Shown here: positions 25,347-34,229 of the stretch, piece by piece | How the letters are laid out: each line of letters starts with the position of its first letter | Numbering within the stretch: the first letter of the stretch is position 1 | Made by a program: the position numbers and the translations under genes | Notes under the pieces: model-generated | The model's database searches: none | What the model saw: only the letters and a program-made list of their open reading frames with translations | What the model was told of the DNA's origin: nothing | From: CAYYHA01 sp964471535 | GTDB lineage: Bacteria; Myxococcota; Myxococcia; SLRQ01 | Length of the DNA: 64,000 nucleotides | Direction: 5' to 3' | Assembly: GCA_964471535.1 (NCBI GenBank) | Contig: CAYYHA010000001.1 | Coordinates: 1 to 64,000 of the forward strand

Positions 25347-26873
25347 ATGGAAGATCCCCGACCCGAGCCCGTTGGAGCCATGGCATCGCGCGCCCGTTCC
25401 CCCGGCGCCACGCGCGCGTCCCTCGTGATTCGCCTCCTTGCCGCGTTCACCGTGGTCGCGGCTGCTGCGGCCGGCGGCTACCTCCTGCATCCGGGTGAGG
25501 CTGCCCGCGCCGCACCCCCGCCGGCCCCCGCCGCCGCGGCGCCCGCGCCGCTTCCTGGCGCCGGCGGCGGGGCGGCCGCCGCGCGCCGTGCGGGGCTGCC
25601 CGTGTTCACCGACCTGGCCCGGGAGATCATTCCCTCGGTGGTGCACATCGCCAGCGTCATCGAGGGTCCTCGGCCCGCAGTGCCGCCGGGCCATCCCTTC
25701 TTTGGCGGCCCGGGAGGCGGCGGCAAGGCCGTGGGGCTCGGCTCCGGCTTCGTGATCGACCGGGAGGGGCATATCCTCACGAACAACCACGTGGTCGCCA
25801 ACGCCTCGAAGGTCACCGTCACCTTCACCGACTCCAAGACCGAGTATCTCGCCGAGGTGGTGGGGACCGACCCCCTGACCGACATCGCCCTCATCAAGGT
25901 GGTCGACCCGCCGAAGCACCTCAAACCCGTCCCTTTCGGGGACAGCGACGCCCTCGAGGTGGGGGAGTGGGTGGTGGCCATCGGCAGCCCCTTTGGGCTG
26001 CGCTCGACGGTGACCGCCGGAATCGTGAGCGCCAAGAATCGGAACATCGGCGCCGGCCGCTACGACCACTTCATCCAGACCGACGCCTCGATCAACCCCG
26101 GCAACTCCGGCGGCCCCCTGGTGAACCTCGAAGGCAAGGTGATCGGTGTGAACACCGCCATCTTCAGCCGGTCGGGGGGGAGCATCGGCATCGGCTTCGC
26201 CATCCCGATCAACCTGGCTCGCGACGTGGTGGAGCAGCTGAAGACCAAGGGTCGGGTGACCCGCGGCTGGCTCGGCATCGCCTTCCAGCCGGTCAGTCCC
26301 GAGATGGCCGAGGCCCTTGGTCTCGACGCGCCGCAGGGGGCGCTCGTCGCCGAGGTCACAGAGGGCGGGCCCGCCGACGAGGCGGGCATCGAGGTGCAAG
26401 ACGTCATCGTGGGATGGAACGGCAACCGCCTCGAGGACGCCTCGGACCTCCCCCTCTGGGTCGCGCGGACGCCCCCGGGGAGCACGGCGACGGTCGAAGT
26501 GCTCCGTGACGGGAAGCGCCGGCGGATGAAGGTGCGGATGGGCGAGCTCGCGCCCGATGGCGAGCCCCCCGTCGCTTCGGGGCCCGGGCGGGCACGGCTG
26601 GGTCTCGTCGTGCAGCGGATGACGCCTGAGCTGGCCCGGCAGCTGGGCCTCGAGCGACCCGAAGGTGTGGTCGTGACCGGTGTCGAGCCGGGCAGCGCCG
26701 CCGCCGATGCCACCCTTCAGCCAGGCGACGTGATCCTCTCCATCAAGGGGGAGCCGATCCGGTCGCTGGGCGACTACCGGCGCGTGATCAACGACCTGCC
26801 CGAGGGGCGCCCGGTGCTCTTCCGGGTGCAGCGGGGCGACCGCACCCTCTTCTTTGCCCTGCGCGCTCGCTAG
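25347..26873 (+). CDS. HtrA/DegP-family serine protease with two PDZ domains
   Basis: 508 residues from the ATG at 25347, which has GCGGAG 6 nt upstream; an ATG at 25380 is the alternative. A hydrophobic helix (about residues 28-45) anchors or exports it, followed by a Pro/Ala-rich linker. The trypsin-like domain has an intact triad: His in NNHVVAN, Asp in DPLTDIALIK, Ser in NPGNSGGPL. Two PDZ domains follow (about 300-385 and 415-500), the first with GWLGIAFQ. The protein should degrade or refold misfolded envelope proteins and is typical of DegP/DegQ. It is monocistronic and converges on the 129-residue gene. Confidence 0.94.
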   Translation: MEDPRPEPVGAMASRARSPGATRASLVIRLLAAFTVVAAAAAGGYLLHPGEAARAAPPPAPAAAAPAPLPGAGGGAAAARRAGLPVFTDLAREIIPSVVHIASVIEGPRPAVPPGHPFFGGPGGGGKAVGLGSGFVIDREGHILTNNHVVANASKVTVTFTDSKTEYLAEVVGTDPLTDIALIKVVDPPKHLKPVPFGDSDALEVGEWVVAIGSPFGLRSTVTAGIVSAKNRNIGAGRYDHFIQTDASINPGNSGGPLVNLEGKVIGVNTAIFSRSGGSIGIGFAIPINLARDVVEQLKTKGRVTRGWLGIAFQPVSPEMAEALGLDAPQGALVAEVTEGGPADEAGIEVQDVIVGWNGNRLEDASDLPLWVARTPPGSTATVEVLRDGKRRRMKVRMGELAPDGEPPVASGPGRARLGLVVQRMTPELARQLGLERPEGVVVTGVEPGSAAADATLQPGDVILSIKGEPIRSLGDYRRVINDLPEGRPVLFRVQRGDRTLFFALRAR

Positions 26874-26943
26874 TCGGCAGGACGCAGCCCCGGGCACCGC
26901 GCGCTCGTGCGAGGGGCCCGAGCCGTCGCGCGCGCCCGATACC

Positions 26944-27333
26944 CTACGACTTCTTGCGAAGGGCGCGGATGATCTTCGACTTGGTGCGCCCGTCGACGGG
27001 GGCGGTGGGCTCCTCGCACGCGTCTCCGGGATCCGAAGCGAGCTCCGCGCCCGCAGCCTCGACCTCCGCCGTCTCCTCTGCTTCGAGCGCGCCGGCGAGA
27101 TGGGCCTGGTAGCGCTGCACGATCCGCGCTTCGAGTTCGGCGAGGCGGGCGGCGGCCGCGGTGCCCGGCGCCGCCTTGCCCGTCAGGGCCCCGGTCTCGG
27201 CCAGGGAACGGCCGTGGTGCATCCGCAACGCCCGCTCCTCTTCGGCGTCGAGGGTGTCGACGGGCCCTTCGGGATCGAGGGCCGCCTCGACGGTTGCGTC
27301 GGTGACCGTGCTCGTACTCTTTCGCTTCGCCAT
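26944..27333 (-). CDS. Small charged protein, hypothetical
   Basis: 129 residues, rich in Glu, Ala and Lys. The N-terminus MAKRKS and C-terminus KSKIIRALRKKS are basic, while residues 15-115 are acidic and largely helical (ARLAELEARIVQRYQAHL). This bipolar charge is seen in small nucleic-acid-binding or chaperone-like proteins, but no family is recognised. There are no Cys or TM segments, so it should be cytoplasmic. It has its own well-formed promoter with an A-tract about 110 bp upstream and a GAGGAG 12 nt before the ATG, implying strong independent expression. Confidence 0.6.
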   Translation of the reverse strand: MAKRKSTSTVTDATVEAALDPEGPVDTLDAEEERALRMHHGRSLAETGALTGKAAPGTAAAARLAELEARIVQRYQAHLAGALEAEETAEVEAAGAELASDPGDACEEPTAPVDGRTKSKIIRALRKKS

Positions 27334-27444
27334 GACCCGTGTGCTCCTCGCTGGGGCCTGCTCGGATGGGGTCCTGCCCCATCGCGAGATCCTGAAAGAT
27401 CGTTCATGTGGGCAACTGGCTCCACCTGTCGCCCGTGCCCTTGG

Positions 27445-27472
27445 AGTCTAGTGGAGTCCCGGCCCAGGTCAA
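27445..27472 (-). promoter_or_regulatory. Sigma-70-type promoter with A-tract for the 129-residue gene
   Basis: On the minus strand TTGACC (27467-27472), a 16-nt spacer and TAGACT (27445-27450). Directly upstream is an A6T3 tract and further A/T-rich sequence to about 27515, resembling an UP element in an otherwise GC-rich genome. The leader would be about 105 nt. Confidence 0.5.
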
Positions 27473-27602
27473 ATTTTTTCTCTCGATCCAAGCTGTTGAA
27501 AATACGATACTTTTGGTGGTGGCTTCGGGCCTTTGGAGGCGTTGTCCCACATGAACGCCCGTCCGGTGCATAGGGACGGATCGCCCGGTGGCCCACCGCC
27601 CG

Positions 27603-28745
27603 TCACGGGCTCGCGCTACCCGCTTCGCCTGCGGTGGCCTTCTCGCCCGCGGCCGCCTTCTCGCCCTCGGCCGCCGCGCCCGCCACCTTCGCCTGCGCGG
27701 CCACATAGGGGGGCCAGAAGGCCAGCGGGTCCTTCACCGCCCGCGGGCGGGGCTCGAAGGGGAGGTGCTCGGGTACCTCGATCGTAGCCGGGCGGCCGAT
27801 CCCCTCGAGGGTGCGGGTCAGGTGGATCTCGAGCGTTGCCGGCTCGGGACGCGCGTCCTGTGGCGGGACGACGAGGCGGCCTTCGATGTCGAAGGCGAGG
27901 ACCACGCCGGTCAAGCGGTCGACGAGGACCTCTCCGGCAACGCTCACCGGCTCGCCCGCTTCGAAGACGGCCCTGCGGTGGCGAAGTGCTGCATCGGGTC
28001 CGTCCTTCGGGTAGCGCGGCTTGGCGGCCCAGGCGGGCTTCGGCGGCGGGAGCAGCGCGGGGTCGGAGGTCTCTGCCGTCGCGAGGACGTAGCGCACCGC
28101 CCCGCGCCCCTGGTGGGTTGCCGTCCCCATGTTGGCGAGGGTGATCTTCCCGTCGAAGAGTTCGAAGAAGGTGGCGAGCTGGCCCATCGCCTCCTCCCGC
28201 CAGGCCTCGTGTCCCGCGCGGTCGCTGCGGCGCTCGTGGAACTTCCCGTGGCGGCTCTTCACGTAGATGACTCCATCCACGTAGCGAAGCTCCATCCCGA
28301 AGTCCTGGTCGTTGTCGATCTTCACTTGAAAGTCGCCGCTCGCGCTCTGCAGCAGCTCCGCCCGCTCGGAGAGGGAAACTGCGTCCTTCCCGCGCTTCCA
28401 GGTGAACTCCACCTCGTTGATGGCGTGGAAGTCACCGAGCCGGTGGCGCATCTCCACCGCGCGCATGCGCAGGATGCGCCGCCGCATCGCCGCGTCGGTC
28501 GCCACCGCATCGGCGTCGAGGGCCTCGGCGGCCAAGCGCTCCTCCTTCGGTGGCTCCTCCGGCGAGAAGATTCGCTCCTTGGCCGCCTGATCCTCGCTCG
28601 TGGGACAGGAGGAGAGGCAGCCGGACAAAGAGGCGGCCGCGAGCCACAGGGCGGGCAGGCACGCGGCGACGCGGCAGGCCGGCCGCCTTCCCGCGGTGGG
28701 GGGGGCGCACCGGACGGCGCGGGCTTCGCGAGGCGGCGTTGCCAT
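27603..28745 (-). CDS. Lipoprotein, hypothetical (outer-membrane lipid-interacting type)
   Basis: 380 residues. A long basic N-region, then a hydrophobic core and lipobox SLSGC, giving lipidated Cys near residue 43. The mature domain starts with a charged helix, then a beta-rich region of curved antiparallel strands (EVEFTWKRG, FQVKIDNDQDFGMELRY, GVIYVKSRHGKF) that resembles LolA/LolB or LppX half-barrels. The C-terminus is an Ala/Lys/Glu-rich tail. The family is not recognised with certainty. It is divergent from the acyltransferase gene, 144 bp apart, which is compatible with a lipid-related role (inference). Confidence 0.6.
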   Translation of the reverse strand: MATPPREARAVRCAPPTAGRRPACRVAACLPALWLAAASLSGCLSSCPTSEDQAAKERIFSPEEPPKEERLAAEALDADAVATDAAMRRRILRMRAVEMRHRLGDFHAINEVEFTWKRGKDAVSLSERAELLQSASGDFQVKIDNDQDFGMELRYVDGVIYVKSRHGKFHERRSDRAGHEAWREEAMGQLATFFELFDGKITLANMGTATHQGRGAVRYVLATAETSDPALLPPPKPAWAAKPRYPKDGPDAALRHRRAVFEAGEPVSVAGEVLVDRLTGVVLAFDIEGRLVVPPQDARPEPATLEIHLTRTLEGIGRPATIEVPEHLPFEPRPRAVKDPLAFWPPYVAAQAKVAGAAAEGEKAAAGEKATAGEAGSASP

Positions 28746-28876
28746 CGTCGCGCGGTGGTACCATCGCCAGCGCCGGCGAACAAGCGAGGGCCGGCGCCCG
28801 CCGGGCCGCGGCTCGGGCCCGCTGATGCACTTGGGCCGGAGGCCCCCCGGGGCAGCCGCAGAGCGCAAAAAGACGG

Positions 28877-28882
28877 TAGACT
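28877..28882 (+). promoter_or_regulatory. Candidate -10 element, leaderless start at 28890
   Basis: TAGACT ends 7 nt before the GTG of the acyltransferase gene; no Shine-Dalgarno site. It is the same hexamer as in the promoter at 27445. Confidence 0.4.
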
Positions 28883-28889
28883 CGTCGCC

Positions 28890-30470
28890 GTGAGCCAGGC
28901 CGGGCAGCACCGCGCCGGGTCCGCGGCCGCGCCCCCGGGGACCGGAGGGAAGGCCCCGGAGGGGGGCGGGGCGAAGCCGGGTCGCCCCTCGCTCCTGTAC
29001 CGGGGTTGCCTCTCGCTCTTCCGTCTCCTCGTCAGGGCCTACTTTCGGGAGGTGCGGGTGGTCGGGACCGAAGAGGTCCCCCGCGATCGAGGGGGGCTCG
29101 TCGTCTCCTGGCATCCGAACGGCCTGGTGGACCCAGGCCTCATCCTCACCACCTTTCCCCGGCGCATCGTCTTTGGGGCGCGCCACGGCCTCTTCCGGGT
29201 CCCACTGCTCGGCGCCTTGATGCGCGCCATCGGGACCATCCCCATCTACCGCGCCATGGACCAGGCGGGGGTGCCCGATGAGGTGCGCCGAGCCCGAAAC
29301 CGCGAGAGCCTCGACGCGCTGGCCGCCGAGATCGCCGGAGGTGCGTTCTCGGCGCTCTTCCCCGAGGGGGTGAGCCACGACGATCCCCACCTCGCGCCGC
29401 TCAGGACGGGTGCAGCGCGGCTCTACTACCGGGCCCGCGCGCTCTCCACGCCCGGGCGGCCGCCCCCGGTGATCGTCCCCGTCGGTCTCCACTACGACCA
29501 CAAGCGTTCGTTTCGCTCCCATGCACTGGTCGAGTACCACCCCCCCATCGCCCTTCCCCCGCATCTGGACGTCACGCCGGGGCCGGAGTGGGGTGAGGCC
29601 GAACGCCGCGACCTGGCGCGGGCGTTGACGGAGGAGATCGAGCGTGCCCTCGCCGAGGTGGTGCAGGCGACCGAGGATTGGGAGGTCCACCACCTCCTCC
29701 ACCGCGTGCGGAAGATCGTGCGGGCCGAACGAAGCAAGCGGCGGGGCGTCGACCCTGGGCCCAGCGACATCGAGGAGCGGACGCTCGCCTTCGCACGGGT
29801 GCGCACCGCCTACTATGCGCGGGTCGGTCAGGACCCCGAGGGGGTGGCCCGCCTGCGTGACCGCATCCGCGACTACGACGCCGATCTGCGGGCCCTTCGG
29901 ATGGAGGACCACGAGCTCGACCGGCCCCCCGACCTCTTCCGCCCCTGGCTGGCAGCGGCGTTGGCGTTGCAGGTCGTCACGGTCTTCCTCCTGGTGCCCC
30001 CGATCCTCCTGGTGGGCTATGCCGTCAACGGGCCGCCAGCGCTCGTGATCAAGGGGCTGTGCAAGGTGGTGGCCCAGAAGAAGAAGGACGAGGCGAGCTG
30101 GAAGGCGCTCGCCGGTGCCGTGCTCTTTCCACTGACCTGGCTGGGCGTGGGGGCCGCCGGATTCTTCGGCTACGAGCAGCTCCACGCGAGCTTTCCAGCG
30201 GTGCCCGAGGTGCCCCTCCTCGCCGGCGCGTTGCTCGCGGGGCTCTCGGTGGCCGGTGGCTTCCTGGCCCTGCGCTACCTGCGGGTGGCCGCCGAAACGG
30301 CGCGGGCCCTTCGGGTGCGGCTGACGCGCCGCCGCCGCCGCCAGGCGGTGGCGCGGCTCCTCGCCGAGCGCGCTGCCCTCTACGATGCGCTCACGGAGAT
30401 GGCCGAGGGTCTCGACCTGCCTGGCGCCATCGCTCCCGACGGGACGGTGCGCCGTGCGCCTGTCACGTAA
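28890..30470 (+). CDS. Gpt2/Sct1-like glycerol-phosphate (lysophospholipid) acyltransferase, membrane
   Basis: 526 residues from a GTG at 28890. Residues about 50-280 are an LPLAT domain. The catalytic motif is WHPNGLVDP: His75 and Asp81 are separated by five residues, as in the eukaryotic Gpt2/Sct1 branch, not the four of bacterial PlsC. LFPEGVSHDDP is the phosphate-binding motif and VPVGLHYDHK a later block. After a charged helical region come two pairs of TM helices (about 355-385 and 415-470). The enzyme should transfer an acyl group from acyl-CoA or acyl-ACP to glycerol phosphate or a lysolipid. Monocistronic, converging on the DAHP synthase gene. Confidence 0.85.
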   Translation: MSQAGQHRAGSAAAPPGTGGKAPEGGGAKPGRPSLLYRGCLSLFRLLVRAYFREVRVVGTEEVPRDRGGLVVSWHPNGLVDPGLILTTFPRRIVFGARHGLFRVPLLGALMRAIGTIPIYRAMDQAGVPDEVRRARNRESLDALAAEIAGGAFSALFPEGVSHDDPHLAPLRTGAARLYYRARALSTPGRPPPVIVPVGLHYDHKRSFRSHALVEYHPPIALPPHLDVTPGPEWGEAERRDLARALTEEIERALAEVVQATEDWEVHHLLHRVRKIVRAERSKRRGVDPGPSDIEERTLAFARVRTAYYARVGQDPEGVARLRDRIRDYDADLRALRMEDHELDRPPDLFRPWLAAALALQVVTVFLLVPPILLVGYAVNGPPALVIKGLCKVVAQKKKDEASWKALAGAVLFPLTWLGVGAAGFFGYEQLHASFPAVPEVPLLAGALLAGLSVAGGFLALRYLRVAAETARALRVRLTRRRRRQAVARLLAERAALYDALTEMAEGLDLPGAIAPDGTVRRAPVT

Positions 30471-30507
30471 GCCCTGCGAAGGCCTCCTCGTACATGGACC
30501 CGATTCG

Positions 30508-31692
30508 TCATGCGTCTTCTGAGGTCGTACTCGAGGCGCCACTTCCATCCGAGAGATCTGGCGGTGACTGCTCGCTCTCGGCGTGGGCCTCGCGGATCGA
30601 GATCGTGTCGACGAGCGATCTCCAAGTCTCGTGGACGCGGCGGCAGTACTCGAGGAAGGGACCGAGGCGATCGAGGGTGAGCGCCTGGGGTCCGTCGCAG
30701 AGCGCCTCGGACGGGGCGGGATGGAAGTCGACGAGGACGCAGGTGGCCCCAGCGATGAGGCCCTGCCCGGTTACGTGAAAGATATCCGGCAGCCCGTCGG
30801 GGGCCACCGCGGCGCGACCGACGCTGTGAGAGGGATCGATGCACACGGGCAGGCGCGTCTGCCGGCGCACGACGGGGACGTGGCCGAAGTCCACCAGGTT
30901 GCGGTGGGGATCTCCGAGGTGGGTCTTCACGCCCCGCAGGCAGAAGACGATGTTGGGGTTGCCCTCGGTGGCGACGTACTCGGCGGCGTTCAGCGACTCC
31001 TCGAGGGTGATCCCCATCCCGCGCTTGAAGAGCACCGGGAACGCCCGCTGCTGTCCCACCTGGCGCAGGAGCTCGAAGTTCTGGGCGTTGCGGGTGCCGA
31101 TCTGCACCATGACACCAGTGGGCTGCCCCGCCTCTTCGAGCGCCCGGGCGATCTCCTCGAGATGCCGCGCGTCGGTGACCTCCATGGCGATGACCCGGAT
31201 GCCGTACTTGCCCGCCAGCTCGAAGACCCAGGGGAGGCAGGCGGCGCCGAGGCCTTGGAAGTCATAGGGGCTGGTGCGCGGCTTGTAGGCCCCCATGCGT
31301 GTGGTCGTCACCCCGTGCTCGGCGAGTGCCGCGAGCATCGCCTCCACGTGCGCCGGCGTGTCGACGGCACAGAGCCCCGCGAGGACGTTGAGGGTGCGCC
31401 GGTCGAAGGTGACGCCGTTGTAGGTGAACCCAAGGTCTCGGGCATCGGCTTCGTGGCGGCCGATGAGCCGGTACTTGTGGGAGACGCGCACCACCTGCAG
31501 CACGCCGGGGAGCGCTGCAAAGGGCTCCTTGGGGACCAGGCGGGTGTTGCCGATGAGGTGGATTTCCACCACCCGCTCCTGAGCGCCCTCGAAGTCGTAG
31601 CGCCGGGTGCGCACCCCGGGATGCCGGCGGGCGATCCCTTCGACCGCCGCCACCGTCTCTTCGGAGGCGCTGGGATCGATGGTGATGATCAC
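30508..31692 (-). CDS. 3-deoxy-7-phosphoheptulonate (DAHP) synthase, type I-beta
   Basis: 394 residues from a GTG at 31692. An N-terminal ferredoxin-like regulatory domain (about 1-85) precedes the barrel, as in Thermotoga and Bacillus I-beta enzymes. Barrel landmarks: TRMGAYKPRTSPYDFQG with the PEP-binding KPRTS, the GTRNAQNFELL strand, VLFKRGMG, CLRGVKTH and IDPSHSVGRA with a metal-binding His. The enzyme condenses PEP and erythrose 4-phosphate, the first step of the shikimate pathway. The N-terminal domain suggests feedback control by an aromatic amino acid. The C-terminus is an acidic Ser-rich tail. TATTCT lies 8 nt before the start. Confidence 0.93.
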   Translation of the reverse strand: MIITIDPSASEETVAAVEGIARRHPGVRTRRYDFEGAQERVVEIHLIGNTRLVPKEPFAALPGVLQVVRVSHKYRLIGRHEADARDLGFTYNGVTFDRRTLNVLAGLCAVDTPAHVEAMLAALAEHGVTTTRMGAYKPRTSPYDFQGLGAACLPWVFELAGKYGIRVIAMEVTDARHLEEIARALEEAGQPTGVMVQIGTRNAQNFELLRQVGQQRAFPVLFKRGMGITLEESLNAAEYVATEGNPNIVFCLRGVKTHLGDPHRNLVDFGHVPVVRRQTRLPVCIDPSHSVGRAAVAPDGLPDIFHVTGQGLIAGATCVLVDFHPAPSEALCDGPQALTLDRLGPFLEYCRRVHETWRSLVDTISIREAHAESEQSPPDLSDGSGASSTTSEDA

Positions 31693-31700
31693 GGCGGGCG

Positions 31701-31706
31701 AGAATA
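31701..31706 (-). promoter_or_regulatory. Candidate -10 element, leaderless start at 31692
   Basis: TATTCT on the minus strand, 8 nt before the GTG of the DAHP synthase gene, with no Shine-Dalgarno site. The gap is shared with the divergent PHP gene. Confidence 0.4.
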
Positions 31707-31772
31707 CACCACCGCGGCGGGTGGAGGTGTTGGGCCCGGCCGCCACCCTCCCGGCGCCCCGGGGCCCTGGGG

Positions 31773-31778
31773 TAGGGT
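31773..31778 (+). promoter_or_regulatory. Candidate -10 element, leaderless start at 31785
   Basis: TAGGGT ends 6 nt before the ATG of the PHP gene; the same hexamer and distance occur before the cysteine synthase gene. No ribosome-binding site. Confidence 0.35.
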
Positions 31779-31784
31779 GCCGCC

Positions 31785-32699
31785 ATGGCGCGGGCACCCT
31801 GGATGGTCTCGATGCACGGGGGTCACAGCTTCCCCTTCTGCGATCACGCGATGGGCGCCCTCGAGGACACCGTCGAGGCGGCCGAGGAGGCGGGCTTTCG
31901 TGTCTACGGTCTCACCGAGCACGCACCCCGGCTCGACGACCGCTTCCTCTATCCCACCGAGCGCGCCCGGGGGTGGAACGCCGCACGGCTGGCCGAGCAC
32001 TTCGACGAATGGGCGGAGCTCTCCGCCGAGCTGCTCTCGCAGTGGAGGGGAGAGACGCGGCTCCTGCGAGGCATCGAGGTGGAGGTGGTCCCGGCACAGA
32101 CGTGGCTCGAGTCGGTGCGGGCGCTGGTGGACCGGCACCGCCTCGACTACGTGGTGGGTGCGGTGCACCACGTGCGCGAGATCCCCATCGACGGCAACGA
32201 GAAGGACTTCGCGCGGGCGGTGGAGGCGGCGGGTGGGGTGGAGCGATTGGCAGTGGAGTTCTACAAGGCCACCGGCGAGATGGTCACTGCGCTGAAGCCT
32301 GAGGTGGTGGCCCACTTCGATCTCATCCGCCTCCGGGCGGCGCGGGTGGGAAAGATCAACACCCCGTCGGTCCGGGAGGCGGCGCGGGCGGCGCTCCGGG
32401 CGGTGCAGGCGGCCGGGAGCATGCTCGAGGTGGGTGCCGGTGCGCTGCGCCGGGGCTGGCGCATTCCCTATCCCGCACCGTGGGTGCTGGAGATGGCGCT
32501 CGAACTCGGGGTGCCGCTGACCCTTGGAGACGGGAGCCACGCCGTCTTCGAGGTGGGGGACGGCATGGACGCGCTGCGCACCTATCTCCTTGCTCGGGGG
32601 GTCGAGACCGTCCACTTTCTCGACCGTGCCGAAGATGGCCGCATCGTGCGCAAGAGCGCATCTCTCGAGCCTCCCCTCGAGCCAGCCCCGGGCGGCTAA
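31785..32699 (+). CDS. PHP-family histidinol-phosphatase (fungal His2-like)
   Basis: 304 residues. The PHP metal motifs are seen as SMHGGHSFPFCDHA at residues 9-22, GLTEHAPR (about 42-49), LLRGIEVEVVP, YVVGAVHHV and a late LGDGSHA. The LTEHAPR and RFLYPTE blocks are strikingly like yeast His2, while the first motif is H-x-x-H rather than the usual HxH. Histidinol-phosphatase removes phosphate from L-histidinol phosphate in histidine synthesis. No other his gene is nearby. It is divergent from DAHP synthase, so the two amino-acid genes share a 92-bp promoter gap. Confidence 0.8.
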   Translation: MARAPWMVSMHGGHSFPFCDHAMGALEDTVEAAEEAGFRVYGLTEHAPRLDDRFLYPTERARGWNAARLAEHFDEWAELSAELLSQWRGETRLLRGIEVEVVPAQTWLESVRALVDRHRLDYVVGAVHHVREIPIDGNEKDFARAVEAAGGVERLAVEFYKATGEMVTALKPEVVAHFDLIRLRAARVGKINTPSVREAARAALRAVQAAGSMLEVGAGALRRGWRIPYPAPWVLEMALELGVPLTLGDGSHAVFEVGDGMDALRTYLLARGVETVHFLDRAEDGRIVRKSASLEPPLEPAPGG

Positions 32700-32804
32700 G
32701 CGGCGGGGCAGGTGCCGCGCCTTCCGGCGCGCCCGCCGGGGAGCGGGGGCGCGAGCACAGCGCCCCCCGGGCGGGCGCGGGCCACCCCGGCTGCGTGCCC
32801 TTCG

Positions 32805-32833
32805 TTGACGTGGCCCGGGCCTCCCCCTATCTA
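32805..32833 (+). promoter_or_regulatory. Candidate promoter of the KamA-family gene (leaderless)
   Basis: TTGACG (32805-32810), a 17-nt spacer and TATCTA (32828-32833), then 10 nt to the ATG at 32844. A start site 6-8 nt after the -10 would leave a leader of about 2-4 nt. No ribosome-binding site is visible. Confidence 0.5.
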
Positions 32834-32843
32834 ATCGCCCGCG

Positions 32844-34229
32844 ATGGCACGAGAAACGAACGACGCCCGAGCCGCGCTGCCCTCGGCTCCCGAGCAGCCC
32901 TTCGAGTACCCCCTGAAGACGCCCTTCGAGGAGCCCGATTGGCGGCGCATTCCCGCCTATCGCGCGGTGAGCCGTGAGGAGTGGGAGAGCGCGCGGTGGC
33001 AGCGCCGGCACACGGTCAAGAACCTGAAAGAGCTGAAGGAGACGCTCGGCGAGCTTTTGCCCGAGGACCTTCTCGAGAGCATCGCGGCGGACCAAGCGCG
33101 CATGGCGACCATGTCCATCCTCGTCCCCCCGCAGATGCTCAATACGATGAACTTCGACGACCTGTGGAACGACCCGGTGCGTCGCTACATGCTTCCGGCC
33201 CTCGCCGACAGGCATCCCGAGTGGCCGAGTCATCCCAAGGCCGAGCGCGACAGTCTGCACGAGGCCGACATGTGGGCGGTCGAGGGACTCACCCACCGCT
33301 ACCCCACGAAGGTCCTCGCCGAGATGCTGCCCACCTGTCCGCAATATTGCGGCCATTGCACGCGCATGGATCTCGTGGGGAACGACGTGCCGCAGGTGAA
33401 GAAGACGCGCTTCACCCTGAAGCCGGCGAGTCGCTACGAGGCGATGCTCGAGTACATCCGCAACACGCCGATGATCCGCGACGTCGTCGTCTCGGGGGGC
33501 GACGTGGCCAACCTGCCCATCGATCGCCTGGTCGACTTCGTCTCGCGACTGATGGAGATCCCGCACATTCGCGACATCCGGCTCGCTTCCAAGGGGATGG
33601 CCGGCATCCCACAGCACTTCCTGCAGGACGAGGTGCTGCGTGGCCTCGAGACGCTCGCCAAGAAGGCGCGCGAACACGACGTCGACATCGCGCTGCACAC
33701 GCACATCAATGCGGCGCAGCAAGTGACGCCGCTGGTGGCGAAGGTGGCGGAGAAGCTCCTCGACATGGGCTTCAGGGACGTGCGCAACCAGGGGGTGCTC
33801 CTGCGGGGAACGAACACCACGCCCGAGCAGCTCCTCGAGCTGTGCTTCCGCCTCCTCGATGACGGCAACATCATGCCGTACTACTTCTACATGTGCGACA
33901 TGATCCCCAACTCGGAGCACTGGCGGCTCGCCGTGCACGAGGCACAGAAGCTGCAGCACGACATCATGGGCTATCTGCCCGGCTACGCGACGCCGCGTCT
34001 TTTGTGCGATGTGCCCTTCGTGGGCAAGCGCTGGGTGCACCAGACCGATGCCTACGACCGCACCCGTGGCATCTCCTACTGGACGAAGAACTACCGCACC
34101 CTGGTAGAGCGCGACGATCCCGAGGCGCTCACGCGGCAGTACCCCTACTACGATCCGGTCTACACCCTTCCCGAGGAAGGGCAGGCCTACTGGCGAGAGA
34201 GAGTGCAGGAGGCCGGCACCGGGGCATGA
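32844..34229 (+). CDS. KamA-family radical SAM aminomutase-like enzyme
   Basis: 461 residues. The radical SAM cluster motif is CPQYCGHC (Cys165, Cys169, Cys172), preceded by the family's conserved YPTKVL and followed by VVSGGDVANLP. Near the C-terminus, PGYATPRLLCDVPFVGKRW corresponds to the PLP-binding region, with Lys395 as the candidate Schiff-base residue. Lysine 2,3-aminomutase itself is about 415 residues; this one has a longer C-terminus. It may act on lysine or another amino acid. No partner beta-lysine pathway gene or EF-P ligase is adjacent. The 3' end overlaps the convergent DUF2914 gene by 101 bp. Confidence 0.85.
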   Translation: MARETNDARAALPSAPEQPFEYPLKTPFEEPDWRRIPAYRAVSREEWESARWQRRHTVKNLKELKETLGELLPEDLLESIAADQARMATMSILVPPQMLNTMNFDDLWNDPVRRYMLPALADRHPEWPSHPKAERDSLHEADMWAVEGLTHRYPTKVLAEMLPTCPQYCGHCTRMDLVGNDVPQVKKTRFTLKPASRYEAMLEYIRNTPMIRDVVVSGGDVANLPIDRLVDFVSRLMEIPHIRDIRLASKGMAGIPQHFLQDEVLRGLETLAKKAREHDVDIALHTHINAAQQVTPLVAKVAEKLLDMGFRDVRNQGVLLRGTNTTPEQLLELCFRLLDDGNIMPYYFYMCDMIPNSEHWRLAVHEAQKLQHDIMGYLPGYATPRLLCDVPFVGKRWVHQTDAYDRTRGISYWTKNYRTLVERDDPEALTRQYPYYDPVYTLPEEGQAYWRERVQEAGTGA

